NCBI GenBank assembly: GCA_003665825.1
Contig: QPFY01000011.1
Coordinates: forward strand, 682,001 to 746,000
Direction: 5' to 3'
Length of the DNA stretch: 64,000 nucleotides
Origin: Microbotryum silenes-acaulis
Taxonomy: Eukaryota; Basidiomycota; Microbotryomycetes; Microbotryales; Microbotryaceae
The notes beneath the pieces were generated by a model, which was not told the DNA's origin, did no database searches, and was given only the letters and a program-made list of their open reading frames with translations. A program made the position numbers and the translations under genes. Of this stretch, positions 33,389 through 45,827 are shown piece after piece (within the stretch, counting starts at the first letter, position 1; each line of letters begins with the position of its first letter).

Positions 33389-35131
33389 TCAGGTCAGCTT
33401 GATCAAAAAGAACATGGTCGCCCAAGCCGCCGCGACAGCCGCGACGACCCCAATCGTCCAACACGTCGTCCCCCTCGTTTTCTTCTTGACGGCGGTCAAC
33501 CTCCCCCTCTCCTTACTCATCTTGTCCGCGTTCTTCTCCAAATGATCCTTCGCCGTCTCCATCACCTCCTTATCTTTCTCCAAGTTCTCGGAAAAGGTTT
33601 GCGTTGAAGACTTGAGTCGCGAGGAGAGCGAGGTCAGTTCGTTCACGAGTTCGGATTGGAGATCGTGGTGATGTGATAAGAGATCCGAAGAGGTCGTCGA
33701 GGCTCCCAAGCTCGAGCCGGTGATCGACGATGCGGAAGTGAGGCCGAGTTCTTGGGCCGGCGTCTTTTTGTGCGCCATTGAAGGGATGATCGATCGATGG
33801 CGTACGGTAGACGAGGCGGCTGAGATGGAAGACGGAGGTGGTGTCGAAGACATGGGTTTCTTGAGTGGGGGTGCGAAACCCTTCTTGCCCTTGACCGGTG
33901 CCGGGGCCGGGGCCCCGATCCCACTCTCCTCGTCAATCTCGTCCTCGTCTTCACCGGGCGGTGGTGTAGGGTACCGGTGGTGCGATGCTTCGAACCGCGA
34001 TTCGTCATCCTCGTCCTCTTCGTTGGGGTCCTCGCCTTGGATGCGGATCGTAGGTCGCGGTAGTGGTACGACGGGTGAATCGAACGAAGCGGTCGACAGG
34101 TGACCTCGAGGTGGGGCGAGTGAGATGGGCGGTGTGTCGAACGAGGACTGGTCGTAACTCGGTCGTGGTTCCGCCGTGACGTGTGGCTGATACGGCGAGT
34201 AGGATCGTGGTTGCTCGTCCTGGGCTCCGTTGTAGCGCTCGCTCGATTCGGAGTAAGTTCTCGGTTTTTGGACCGAATAATCGTCGGGTGAATAATCGTC
34301 GATCGAGGAACTTCTTCTCCGATGCGCGGAGGCAGGCGCGGGTGGTGTGAGGCCTTGAGGGACGGGTGATGAGAATGATGCTGGTGTGGGTAGGGAAGGG
34401 GAGAGGTGCTGTTGCTGTGGTGGTGGGTTGATGGGGGAGGGGTCACGGAGGGCCGGGGGTGCCTGACGAGGACTGGCGGCGATACTGGCCGACGAGATGG
34501 CGATCGAGGCCCTACGGTCCTGACTGGACAGATGGGGCAGTACGATCGAGGTCGAAGGGAGTGGCGGTGGTAAGGGTACCGAAGGCGCCAAAAAGTCAAG
34601 ATGAGGGATCGGCGTCGACGGCCTCGAAGTCTGCACAACGTCGTCGTCGTGCCGATGAGCTCGCCGACACGGGAAGCAGGCGGTGTGGGGGGACGGGGTT
34701 ACTGACCCTCTTGGCATCTGACGCGAGCCTTTTTTGCACGAGCTTTAATCGGTGTTCAAGGTCTCGTCTGATCATGATTGTGGGGCAGAAGGTATGCGTC
34801 AGTGAACGGCATCCACGGTGGCTGGGGTCGCAGAATGCGAGTGCTCACGTGTCGGTGTCGGTGTCGGTGTCGGCGTGCTCGTGCTCGTCACCGGACAGCG
34901 ATTGCAGCAGCTGTCGCAGATGCTTGACCGTCTAAGAGAGCCCGTGATGTTTCAGTGAGTCGCTTAGGATCTCAACAAGTCGGGGATGTGTGGACTGACC
35001 GTATTGGCTTTGGTCCAGGCGAGGTGGTCCTGCAGTGCGGTCGAGCTGGAACGGATCGAGGCCAGTTCTTGCTCGTGCTCGAGCTGCTTGAGCAGGCTCA
35101 GTGCGTCGATGCGTTGCCTCGTGAGCGCCAT
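33389..35131 (-). CDS. USE1: ER SNARE protein Use1-like, with long disordered insert
   Basis: Use1 is a Q-SNARE acting in Golgi-to-ER retrograde transport. The N-terminal exon starts MALTRQRIDALSLLKQLEHE (35131). It is followed by KHLRQLLQSLSGDEHEHAD, which ends in a TDTDTDT run coded by a GTGTCG repeat (34850-34877), and then RRDLEHRLKLVQKRLAS. The SNARE helix is near the end: HDLQSELVNELTSLSSRLK, then FSENLEKDKEVMETAKDHL. It is followed by a tail anchor (TIGVVAAVAAAWATMFFLI). Between these lies a Pro/Ser-rich, low-complexity stretch of about 300 residues, which makes this protein much longer than yeast or human Use1. The family call rests on helix order, spacing and tail anchor. It is head to head with the U2AF small-subunit gene. 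Confidence 0.82.
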
Positions 35132-35530
35132 CGTGCTGGAACCGAGCAGCGTATATGATCCCGGTGTGGACTGGATTCCCGCGCGATGAGGTGAGATGGA
35201 ATGGGGTGGAACGAACGGGAGCCGAGAGCTGGCCGCGGTAAGGGAGCTATTAGACTCGTCCGCGCGAATTGTAATTGGCGGTATAGTTCGCGGTATAGTT
35301 CGCGGTCGCCGCACAAGTCAGCACAAGTCAGGGTCAGGTCGACTCGGGCGCCTCGCACGTCCTCGACTCTTTACGGTGAACGACCACCTCACCTCCGGCC
35401 ACATTCGCACAGAAAGGGAACAGCGACTTGGCTGCTCAACCGCAACGCCACTACCACTACGCGAATCAGCGAACGCTTGCTGCTGCCCGTTCACACGTCC
35501 TTTCGACCCTCAATCACTCGCTCGACCACC
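35132..35530. promoter_or_regulatory. bidirectional promoter region, USE1 and U2AF small subunit
   Basis: 399 bases between divergent starts. It contains a short direct repeat, GTATAGTTCGCG twice near 35280-35305, and CACAAGTCAG twice near 35312-35333. Whether these are operators is unknown. Confidence 0.45.
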
Positions 35531-36762
35531 ATGTCGTACGTCCTCAGGCCCATCTATCGGCTTCCATCACGAATCGACACTGACCTTGTGCCTCTCGTTT
35601 CATCTTGTCAGCTACCGAGGAGGAGGTGCTTCCCATCTCGCATCCATCTGTAAGCACCACTTGCGCTGCCACTCCGCTCTCTGCACCACCCACCGCCTTG
35701 TCCACGCGCTGACCAAGCTTGACCCCTACTCATCGCATTTGCCACTACAGACGGATCAGAGCAGGACAAAGTAAACTGTTCATTGTGAGCTACAGCCATG
35801 AGGTTATGCTCCCCTTCCTCCCCGTCATGTGCTGACTCGTGCGCGACCTCTCTCTCTCTCTCTTTCCAGCTACCTCAAAATTGGTGCATGCCGCCACGGC
35901 GAACGATGCTCGCGCAAACACATCAAGCCCCAATTCTCCCAGACCATGGTCGTCTACAACATGTATCAGAACCCGGCCATCGTGCAAGGCTCGTCGAGCA
36001 ACCCGCATCTCAGGCCCCCGGGTTCAGCACCCCTCGACCCCAACCCTAAATCCGACCTGAGCGAGGAGCAGCTCCAGGGCTTCTTTGACAAGTTTTGTGA
36101 GTACAGACGATTGTTCATCTTGGCGTTGATGGCGTCTTGCATACAGGCGAGCACGTATGCTGAATCGTCCGCGATCCCCCCCCCCCCCCTTCGCATTCCA
36201 CTCCCTTCCCACAGACGAGGACGTCTACTGCGAGTTCGTCAAGTACGGCAACCTGCTCGAGATGCACGTCTGCGACAACGTCGGCGACCACCTGATCGGT
36301 AACGTTTACGCCCGCTTCGACTGGGAGGACGAGGCCCAAGCTGCCGTCGAGGCGCTCAACACGAGGTGGTACGCCGGTAGACCACTCGTCGCCGAACTCA
36401 GTCCCGTCACCGACTTTAGGGAGGCGTGCTGCCGGCAGAACGATTTGGGCAACTGTGATCGAGGTGAGGAATACGGCGCAAAGAAGACCCCGAGCCACGT
36501 TTGGGGGGCTCGAGTGCTGACGTCATTTCCTTCTCACCTCTCCCCAGGCGGTTTCTGCAACTTTATGCATTTGCGACACCCTTCCAAATCACTCTTACGG
36601 GAACTTCAACGGGAGCAAAGGCAAGAACGGATCGAGAACCCGGACCCCAAGGAGGAAGAGAGGCGTAAGGAGATGGAGATGTTCGGAGGCGCAGGCGGGG
36701 GAGGAGGTGACGGAAATGATTTTGGGAGATCACCACCTCGAGGTGGGTCGAGGAGGTATTGA
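35531..36762 (+). CDS. U2AF1: U2AF small subunit (3' splice-site AG recognition)
   Basis: Binds the AG at 3' splice sites and pairs with the large U2AF subunit and SF1. The first exon is only five coding bases, ATGTC|GTACGT (35531-35535). Later exons give SYRGGGASHLASIYGSEQDK, then the first CCCH zinc finger CSFYLKIGACRHGERCSRKH. The UHM-type RRM follows (EDVYCEFVKYGNLLEMHVC, GNVYARFDWEDEAQAAVEAL), with the Trp of RWYAGRPLVAELSPV. The second CCCH finger is CCRQNDLGNCDRGGFCNFMH. The tail is Glu/Arg- then Gly-rich and ends GGSRRY. Introns contain a CT repeat (35850-35870) and a C run (36177-36187). Confidence 0.95.
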
Positions 36763-37835
36763 TGGAATCACTGGGTAGTCGAAATAGGGTTTGTATGAGA
36801 AAAATGCAGAAAACTTGTACCTATGAGACTGCGGCTGAGACATGTGAGGGCATGGTGAGAAGGAGTGGTGGAAGACCGAGTCACGTGACTGCGCAGGCCG
36901 GACTGCGCACCGAGTGAGTTTCGGTCACACAGCCTAAGTTGGAGGTGCTGCGAGTCGGAGGTGCTGCGAGTCCCCGTATCGGGTCGGGGCAAATGTCCCT
37001 ACTAGGTAGATTCGTCAAAGTCAGGATTCGCTTTCGTTTCCGATTCATTCCTTGTCTTGGGCCTCGAGTTATCGTGATCGGATCGACGAGAAGACTTTGT
37101 AAATGGAGGTTTCGGATCCCCGAATGAGCCCTGTTCGGATTCCTCGGCCTCAATGAAATCCTGACTGTTTCGAGGTGACCGAGTCATGGCAGTGGATACC
37201 CCAGTAGTCTAACACGAAGCCTGTTGTTAGATTTGACTTCATGTTTGAATGGTCAACAGATCGATGCTCTCAGACAGTGGTGTCTCCTGAACTCCTCCGC
37301 CCGGCTGCGCGCACGGACCACCCGCATCTTTGACGAAGGTGCCCCCCGAGATTTCGGCATTTAGGGGCTAGTCGGGATTCAGTAATAGTCGGATTCTGTC
37401 GGAGGCTGGCTTGACAGGCACAGCACTTTCCTCGGGCCAACTCGCCCGAAACTCATTTTTGCGGGGCGCCGCCGTGATTAAGAGAGAGAGAAAGGGGCTT
37501 TCGTCAAGGGCAAAAATAGCGTGTAATCTGCGAGGTGTTTTGAGTCGTGGTGAGCCGGAGAGAGGGAATTACCCCACCTCTCGGTGCTGGTCTATGACGC
37601 ACCGAAGAGAGGAGGGCCAACCCTACACCGACGTGCACCGACGGGCCGGTTCGATCGTCGGCGCCCTAAACTGCAGGCTCGGTGCTGCCTGAGAAAGTAC
37701 CGAACCCGAGCTAGACGTCGTCGGTCACCTCCCGACTACTGGGTCGTCAGCTCAGCCTGTTCTCTTCTGCTTCTCCTGCTCTACATCTGATCTCATCTTT
37801 CGAGTCTTACTTCAATTTCGAATCATCTCAACAAA
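36763..37835. other. intergenic with a 16-base tandem repeat and CT-rich FDH promoter
   Basis: About 1.07 kb. It holds two adjacent copies of GGAGGTGCTGCGAGTC (36941-36956 and 36957-36972). The last 80 bases before 37836 are pyrimidine-rich (TTCTCTTCTGCTTCTCCTGC), a usual mark of a strong fungal promoter. A short minus-strand open frame at 37002-37187 is hydrophilic, but I cannot support it as a gene. Confidence 0.55.
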
Positions 37836-39837
37836 ATGGTCAAGGTACGATACAGTGCTTACTACCCATCCCGTCTCTGGCTGAATCCGCTGACAGCCGC
37901 CGCCCCACCTCGCTCGCTCGCATTCGATCGCCCCACATGACCACGTTGCAACTTTCTCCTGCCTCTCACCAATGCTCGCTGTAACAGGTCTTGGCAATCC
38001 TTTACGACGGTGGCGAGCACGCCAGGTGAGTCTTTACGAGTACTGTCTGTCTTTGCACCCTTGAGATGCAGTCCCTGACATGACATAGCCCCCTACTCCG
38101 AACCACGCTACGCCACGCTCCTGATCCCCTTCCCCACATCGGATCGACTCTTTTGCCGCGAATCGCGTCCCTACCTACTCTCGCCTGATCCAGGGAACAA
38201 CCCCGACTTCTCGGCACGACCGAGAACGCCCTCGGACTTCGAGACTACTGCAAGGAACAAGGGTGGAAATACGTTATCTCTTCTTCCAAGGTACGTGCTG
38301 TTCATGTCCGTCGTCTCGTGGGGTCATCATTCGACGCGCTTCTAGCGAAGTTGGGGGAGGAGGCGGTCTTCTTTCTTCGGGCTAGCTTGGCTGACCATCT
38401 GTCGGTCGTGTTTCGTTTCGAATGTTAACAGGAGGGAGCCGACAGTGATTTCCAAAAGCACATCAAGGATGCCGATGTCCTGATGTAAGACCCCGAGTTG
38501 CTTCATGCATCAGTTCGAAGTGTGCAGGGGCTGACCTTCCATCATTTTCGGACAGCACGACCCCTTTCCACCCGGGATACCTCACCGCCGATCTCATCAA
38601 GACGGCCAAGAACCTCAAGGTGTGTGTGATACATCCATCCATGAAGCTCGAGGAATGGTAATCTGATTCATATGGGGTTATCATCTGATGATACGCACAG
38701 CTCTGCGTGACTGCTGGTGTCGGTTCGGACCATATCGACCTCAACGCCGCCAACGAGCGCAAAATCTCTGTGCTCGAAGTGACCGGTTCCAACGTCGTCT
38801 CGGTCGCCGAACACGTGGTTATGTCCATCCTCTTGCTCGTGCGCAACTTTGTCCCCGCGCACGAACAAATCATGGCCGGTGATTGGAACGTCGCCGCCAT
38901 CGCCAAGAACGCCTACGATCTCGAGAACAAGGTCATCGGTACACTCGGCGCAGGTCGTATCGGTTACCGCGTCTTGGAACGTCTCGTCGCTTTCGACCCC
39001 AAGGAATTGATCTACTACGATTACCAGTCCTTGCCCGAGGATGCGGCCAAGAAGGTCAACGCTCGTCGTGTCGAGGACCTCAAGGAGTTCTTGGGCCAGG
39101 TCGACATCTTGACCGTCAACTGCCCCTTGCACGAATCGACGCGTGGGATCATCAAGTGGGTCATCGTCGACGTGTAGCGCACACTTTCTCGCCTTTCATG
39201 AGCTGATTTCCATATACCTCCCACAGCAAGGAGACTTTATCCTACCTCAAGAAGGGCGCATGGATCGTCAACACCGTGAGTCGATGGCCCCTCGTCTCCC
39301 AACTGACGTACCACGACTACAACCGCTCACACATCATCTCCTATACTTGAGCTACTCTCATAGGCTCGTGGAGCTCTCTGCGTAGCCGAAGATATCGCCG
39401 ATGCGCTCGAGAGTGGTCACATCGCCGGCTACGCTGGTGACGTGTGGAACCAACAACCCGCGCCCAAGGATCACCCCTGGCGCACGATGAAGGGTCCCAG
39501 TGGGAACGGGAATGGAATGTAAGCGCGAGGACGCGTGTACGAGTGGTAAATCAGGGATTGGAAACTGATAAGTAGAAACGTCGCCCTCACAGGGTCGCTC
39601 ATTACTCCGGAACGACGCTCGATGCCCAGGAGAGGTGAGTGCTGCGCAAACCATCTCCACATCTCGTCCGGATCATTGACCTGTCCACCCGTTTCCTGAT
39701 TCTCGTCGTCTAGGTACGCTTCGGGAACGAAGAAGATCTTGGAAAACTGGCGAACGGGCAAGGCGCAGACCCCTTCGGACGTGATCGTTGCCGATGGAGA
39801 ATACCAGACCAAGGCTTACGGTCAACGTGCCAAGTAA
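37836..39837 (+). CDS. FDH1: NAD-dependent formate dehydrogenase
   Basis: Oxidises formate to CO2 with NAD+. The first exon is only MVK, followed by [13 protein letters not shown]. Motifs are [27 protein letters not shown] and the Rossmann loop [16 protein letters not shown], with Asp in YYDYQ as expected for NAD rather than NADP. The catalytic Arg is in NTARGALC and the Gln-His pair in [11 protein letters not shown]. An intron with donor GTGGGT joins [17 protein letters not shown] later intron leads to [15 protein letters not shown]. It ends YGQRAK at 39837. No targeting extension is seen, so it should be cytosolic. Methanol-growth genes are not nearby; formate detoxification is the likely role. 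Confidence 0.95.
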
Positions 39838-40099
39838 AAGAGCCCAAGGTGGGGGGCTCGGTGCGGAGTCACTCTGCTTTGCGATGACCTGGTTGACCCT
39901 TCTATGTACACCTGCAATTGAGAATCGAATTGAATCCATCAATGGATGTAGGAGCAGTGAGAGTGCTGCGACCTTCTGAGAGAGAGTGGGACATCGCTCT
40001 TGGCGGTTACTCCTTACTGATGCTTCCCCCGACCGAGAGCCTATGCCTGTCTCTCTGTTCCTTTAAGCGGTAGCTCAACATGCGATTACAAACATTAAA

Positions 40100-41104
40100 T
40101 CATCGATCCACATCCATACCCGCGCCCTCTTCTGACCCTTCTTCCTCCTCCTCCTCAACCACATTCGGACTACTCGCCGCTCCACTCTCCCCCTCTCCAT
40201 CCTCCGGAACGTGTTCTCCCCCATTCTCCTCAGCCTTCTCCCCTCCCAATACGGTATCAGGGTCAATTTCCTCCTCGCCTTCCCCTTCGGCAGCTTCTTG
40301 CATCTTTTGTCGGATCGCCAAGGCTTTGTTGAGGGGTAAAGTGTGGGGCACGACGTCGGAGAGGTAGAAGAATTCGGGACGTTGGGCTACGGTCGCTGTG
40401 GAAGCCCGGGTTGATTATACGATGAAGGGAAGTAGGAGTAGGAAGGAACATAAGAAAAAAAAATGAGTTGGGAATGGGGTCCGGATAATAGAGGAAGTTA
40501 TGGATTTGATGGGGAAAGGAACGAACCGAGATCTTGGTATTTGACCGTCTTGGCGCGTTTCTGCGACCTCGCCTGGGCGTACGATTGCTGTGTCACTTTA
40601 CCCAGCATGTATTCCTAAGAGAGCAAAGGGTGAAGAATGTTTGGCTGGAGTGGTCCTGGTGTAGGTTTTTCCCTTCCTAGCGATGAGTACTTTGACTGAC
40701 GGTCGTTTTGGAAATGAGGAATATGGCCTCTTTGGAGCAAAGTCGTACGTCCTTGCTGTTGAAGGCCACAAAGTAATGCACGAGTCCAATTCGAATCCAT
40801 TTTGATGAGCCAAACGACATGGTAGCGGTTCATGTAGGATGCTCGACGCGTCGCATACACGAACAGGTCACATTGACGCGCCGGAAGCGGTAGAAGATGG
40901 GTTTTCAAGGAGAGCAGTTCATTCCATCAGTCATCCAATTGCGAGCACAGAGAAGAGTTCAGAACGCTCCATTACTGACTCTGCTTTGATGATCTTGTGG
41001 ACTTTGGAGATGGGCAACATGGTCGTGCCGGCGGGAAATCGCGGGCCATTGGACGACGTCGAGGCCTCGGCAGCTGGTGCGGGTGTGGGCTTTTTGGGTG
41101 GCAT
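40100..41104 (-). CDS. histone-fold protein, Dpb3/CHRAC1 type
   Basis: A small CBF/NF-Y-family histone-fold subunit, either of DNA polymerase epsilon (Dpb3) or of the chromatin-remodelling CHRAC complex. It starts MPPKKPTPAPAAEAS. The fold runs FPAGTTMLPISKVHKIIKAE, then KDVRLCSKEAIFLISKTTEY, then KVTQQSYAQARSQKRAKTV and KYQDLATVAQR, then FFYLSDVVPHTLPL. A long acidic tail (GEGEEEIDPDTVLGGEKAEE and on) ends in GMDVDR. Four exons join with good phases. The order of helices is firm; choosing between Dpb3 and CHRAC1 is not possible from sequence alone. It converges on FDH1 and is head to head with the WD-repeat gene, 267 bases apart. Confidence 0.85.
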
Positions 41105-41371
41105 GATCGGGAGGCGAGGGGAGGGGAAGGGACGATGAAGATGAAGTGATTCGGTGATGAGTAGGCGGTGGGAGGATGCTGAGCCGTGATTGAGCTGAGC
41201 CGCGACGCGCCTGTCTTTGGCCTGTCTTCGCTCGGGACTTCACGTCATTTCACACGCTCGCAGCTCATCCACCGGCTCATTCCTCCGTGCCTCGCGCATT
41301 CAACCGCACCGCGCTGGCTCGGATCAGGCCCTCATTTTTTTAATTCTTGGGCGCCCCCCCCCCCCCCAACC

Positions 41372-44300
41372 ATGTCGCTTGTATCGCGACACATCACAGC
41401 CCCCATCACCGCACTCGCAACCTTGGCGACGGTTCCCCATCCGACTCTGCTCGCCGGCAGCCACACCGACTTGCTCGTCAACCTCTTGGGACCTCGAGCT
41501 TCTTCCAGCCCGGTCTATAGATGCTGTGTACTCCAGAGGGAAAGGATACACCATCTTGTTGTCAGGGAAGCATCTGATGAGTGGTATACATGGAACGTGC
41601 TCGTGGCCGGCGGTAAAGAGGCGGCTTGGGTCTTGATCGTCGTTACGCCGCCCTCTTGCGAAGCCCGAGACCGGGAGCAGAGCACTCGGTCAGTCCTAGC
41701 CGGATGAGGAGCGGGTTGGGGTGGGTACACCAGCTCACCTCTTGGGGGAAAATTACGCACAGATTGAATTCACAGCAAACGATTCAAGTGAATGTCAGAC
41801 ACCACTTCAAGCTTGATGACTGGATCCTCAGTTGTGCTTTCCTCCGGGTACGTCCTCGACCCCCTTACCCCACACCCCCTAATTGCTTCCGCCCCAAGCT
41901 CACCTTTATCAGTTCCCGCCACAGGACGATCACGTTCTCTTTGTGACGGCGCACAATTCACTTCAAGTATTCTCGGTTCCCACATCTACCCAGAGTGCAT
42001 CGACATCCGTTGCTGTTCCTCCACCCCATCGAATCCGAACCTATCACGCCCCACTTCGACCTCTGCTCTGGTCCTCGGACTTGTCGCGCTCGACCTATAC
42101 CTCCTTGACCGACCTACGGATAGCGAGTGGTAGTGTTCTGGGTGATGTCTTGGTGTGGGGGCTGAAAGATGTGGTCATTGACGACGACGACGACGCATCT
42201 CAGGGACAAGAGATTACCTTGGACAGTGCAGCGATCAAGAAATTCGTCGGACACCAGGTTCGTGCGCGTTCGTATCAGAGTATGCCCCTCACAGTGCGCC
42301 CGGTCGTTGATGGCTTCATCTCATCATCTCGTTTCCATCAGGGCTCCATCTTTACCATCGCCTTTTCACCATCGGGTCGATACCTCCTCACCGGTTCCGA
42401 CGATCGAACATTGCGCATATGGGATGCCGAAGCACCTGAAGGAAGTCGGCCCTTACAGGTCCTCTGGGGTCATCTAGGTCGGATATGGAGGGCCCGATGG
42501 ATCGACGAGCACACCCTGATGAGCATCGCCGAGGTGGGTCGGGATATCGTCTATCACACGTATGCGTGGTCATCGATCAGAGCTGATATGGCGGCGACAT
42601 TCTTGTTCATAGGACGCTTCGGTTAGAGTATGGTCTCTTGATTATGTCAAGAGGACGTATCGATGTAGACAAGTTCATTCGGATGGTCATGATGGACGTA
42701 GCTTGTGGGCCGTCACGAGTTGTACAATCGAGCCGGCGGGACAGGATCTTGGTGCGACTGTCGTCTTTTCGGGAGGAGCGGATGGCGCTGTCAGGTGTTG
42801 GCCCGTCGCTCGGGACGAAGAGGGGGAGAAGAGGAAGGAAAAGGGTGAGCTTCGAGAGTTTGGTGTCAACAATTTGGGAGGGAAGGAACTGATGTTTGGC
42901 CACCTGAGCAGAACTCGAGTTCGAGTCTGTGAAGGGGGTGATCAAGGCTTTCTCTGGCGTCGTGTCGGAGGTGCTCGGGTGTGTGGGGGTGTTCTTTACG
43001 GGAGACGGGTGAGTCCGTGTTCTCCCATGATCAATTCAAGATCGACTGACGCTTTGTGACTATCTGCCTTCAGGTTGGTCTACTCGACAACGCTACCTCC
43101 TTCCTCGCCGCCACAGCTCATCCACACCGAGGCGTCGATCGCATCAATTCGAATCACCTCCTTTTCAACTTCGACGAACGTGTGGATCTTTTCCAACTCT
43201 AGTAAATGTACCATTATCACCCTCTCCCATGAGTTAACGCCGATCGCTTCCGTGACTTTCCCTCTGCACCCGCCTACGTTCCTTCACCTCTCGTCGACCT
43301 CACCGTCGAAATTCCTCGTGGCTGAGCAAGTGTCCAACACGATTCAAATCTGGTCCCTTGGCAACTCGAAAACCCCACAACAACTCTCAACGATGCCCAC
43401 CAGTCTTCTTCAGGGTACCTCGATCGGATCCGCGAGATCAAGGATCGCTTCCGCCGCTTTCATGTCGGAGAATCTCATCGTCCTCGGCACGAGGGCCGGT
43501 GAGCTCGTCCTCGTTCAAATGAGGAAAGGCGAAGAAGGTCAAACCCTTTTTCGGAATCAACTTCACTCGGATGCCATCAACGGAATCAAACTCATTCGCC
43601 TCGAAGGGAGTGACGAATGGGACGTCGAGACCGTTTCGAGGAGTGGTTCAAGGAGCTTGCATCGGTTGGTCCTGGGCGGTGGGACGGAGGGGTGGAATAT
43701 ACTCGCTTCGAGTGAAATGATGATCGTCAAGGGTGCGCTGGATGGGATCTTGGAAGAGGGCAGGTATTTGACGGTTGTGAAGAATGATGTCGTTATCGTG
43801 GATGTGAATGGGTCCAAGGTAAGTAGAAGACGACTTTGCGTGGTGTGGACGGACTGCTGACCCCTATCTTCGCGCTTGTGCAGCTCGAGACATTCCCGGC
43901 TACGAGGAGTAGGAGTAGTGGAACGCTTTTGAACCATGCGGGACAATCGAGTTACTACCGAATAGATCGAGGAAAGGTGAGGTCGGAAGCCAGACATCGT
44001 CACCTTGCGTTCCTCCCTCGGTGGCTAATGCTTGGACCCCATCTTCATAGATCTTTCACCAAAACTCACCTCGCAAATCCTCTCGATTACCAATGCCTAT
44101 CGTCCTTCGAGGGCATCATGGACGTGAGATCCGTTCGGTCGCTTTTTACTACCCTTCAAACCAGCAAGACATGACCTTACTCGCTACAGGAGCCGAAAAC
44201 TCGACGTTGACTCTTTCGCTCCTTACGACCGATCCGAAAAGGAACCGTTCCATCTCCCCCGTCTTCACCGATACGTCTCTCCCTACGTCCGTCAAAACAG

Positions 44301-45589
44301 TTACCTTCCTCCCCACTCCGGAAGGAGAGCTTTTCCTCCTCGCTAGTGGCTCACAAGAACTTTTGAGGGCTTGGAAGATCAGCTTTGAAGGGAGGGGAAA
44401 GGAGGAAGTGAGGGTCTTGGCGTGGGGTGAGGCGGAGGTTGAGGGGGGTGAGGATCAGAGTGAGACGAGGATCATGGATCATTGTTGGGTTGCGGTTGGG
44501 CGGGAGAAGGGGGTCTTTGCTGTGATTGGGGGCTATTCGGATGGGTCGGTGAAGGTACTTTACGTTGCGGTGAAGGTGGGTCTAGGGGTTAGATAAGGAC
44601 GGGGAAGCTGACGTATGGCGTGGCTATTTTGATCAGGTCCATCACTTTGATACTCGAATGAAACGCTTCGCGAAGATCTGCGAGAGTCGGGAAAAGGGAA
44701 AATGCGTACTGACGACGAAGGTCATTGAGGTGGATGGTCAGCAGCTGCTTTTCACGGGACGATCGGATGGGCTGTGAGTTCATCATCTTGAGGATTCACG
44801 TCGGGAGGAGACGATGAGAGACTCAGTGCTGATCCGCCTCTTGTATTTTGCAAGACTGTCTGTATGGAATATTGCTCGATCGATTGCAGGGTGAGTGGAG
44901 GTCGTTAGACCTGATCCACATTGCAAGAAACTGATACAGACGGTCTTGGTGTTTGATAGGGATGCATCAGGCCGAGGATCAATGCTCGAATCGCCCCTCT
45001 ACTCGTTCCACGCCCATCAGTCAGGGATTAACGGACTTGATACCTCATACGATGGTGAGTCTTACTAGATGCGGTTGGGAGACCTTGTTTGCGCGCTTGC
45101 GCTTACTGAAAGAGCCTTTGGTGATCCAGCCGAATCGCGAACGATTCGCGTCGCCACGGGTGGAGACGACAGTGCTGTGCATGTACATCGTTTCGAGGTC
45201 TCCGCGGAGGGTCAAATTTCCCACCGATCGGAGGACAGAATCTCGAAAGAGGATGCTCATGCTTCGACTATACAAGGTACGCCCGATCCCACCATTTGTT
45301 CGTGGAGACAACGCGACTTGACTAACCAAAATTGAAACATTCAAACTCAGGCATCTGCTTCCTATCGCCAACGCTCTTGGCGTCGTCTGCTGTTGATCAA
45401 CGACTCAATATATGGGAGATATCAACGGACGAATTGCGCTTCCAAAGCGGACTCTGTTTGGGTATCTCGGACTGCTCGACGATGGATGTTCGGCGGGTGA
45501 AGGGTCCGAGCGCCATCGCCACTGCGGAGGAAGCTTGGGAAATCGTTCTGGCGGGTATCGGTATCGAGGTTGTAGAATATACCCCATGA
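41372..45589 (+). CDS. WD-repeat protein, WDR6/Trm734 (Rtt10) type
   Basis: A large beta-propeller protein, probably the WDR6 family partner of the tRNA 2'-O-methyltransferase Trm7/FTSJ1. It starts MSLVSRHITAPITALATL and keeps the family opening phrase LLAGSHTDLLVNLL. Clear WD units are GSIFTIAFSPSGRYLLTGSD followed by DRTLRIWDA, GHLGRIWRARWIDEHTLMS, VFSGGADGAVRCWPV, LRGHHGREIRSVAF, RVATGGDDSAVHVHRFE and VDQRLNIWEIS. About a dozen introns interrupt it. The C-terminus is EVVEYTP at 45589. A poly-C run lies 5 bases before the start (41355-41367). The WD architecture is sure; the WDR6 assignment is likely but based on layout and the N-terminal phrase. Confidence 0.75.
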
Positions 45590-45827
45590 GCGTGGAACTT
45601 CGATTGTTGTCCAAACTTTTTGGTCGGCTTATGATTTTGTTTCCTCATGGGGATCGGCGTGCATCGTCTTCTCGAGACCTTCGCGGGAAGCAGACTCTTC
45701 CCGAGCTCGGCACTTAGCTCGGCTCGGCCTCGGGCTGCGTGGACCCGGAGAGGGAGAGGGCTGCGCTCGCCTTTCCGCCTTTAATCTCTTCGCCACCGAC
45801 CACCGTCATCGACCACCGCCAAAAGCG

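Noticed and set aside
37002..37187. Minus-strand 61-residue hydrophilic frame between U2AF and FDH1
   Set aside because: Starts with ATG and is acidic, but it has no family signal and no visible partner exons.
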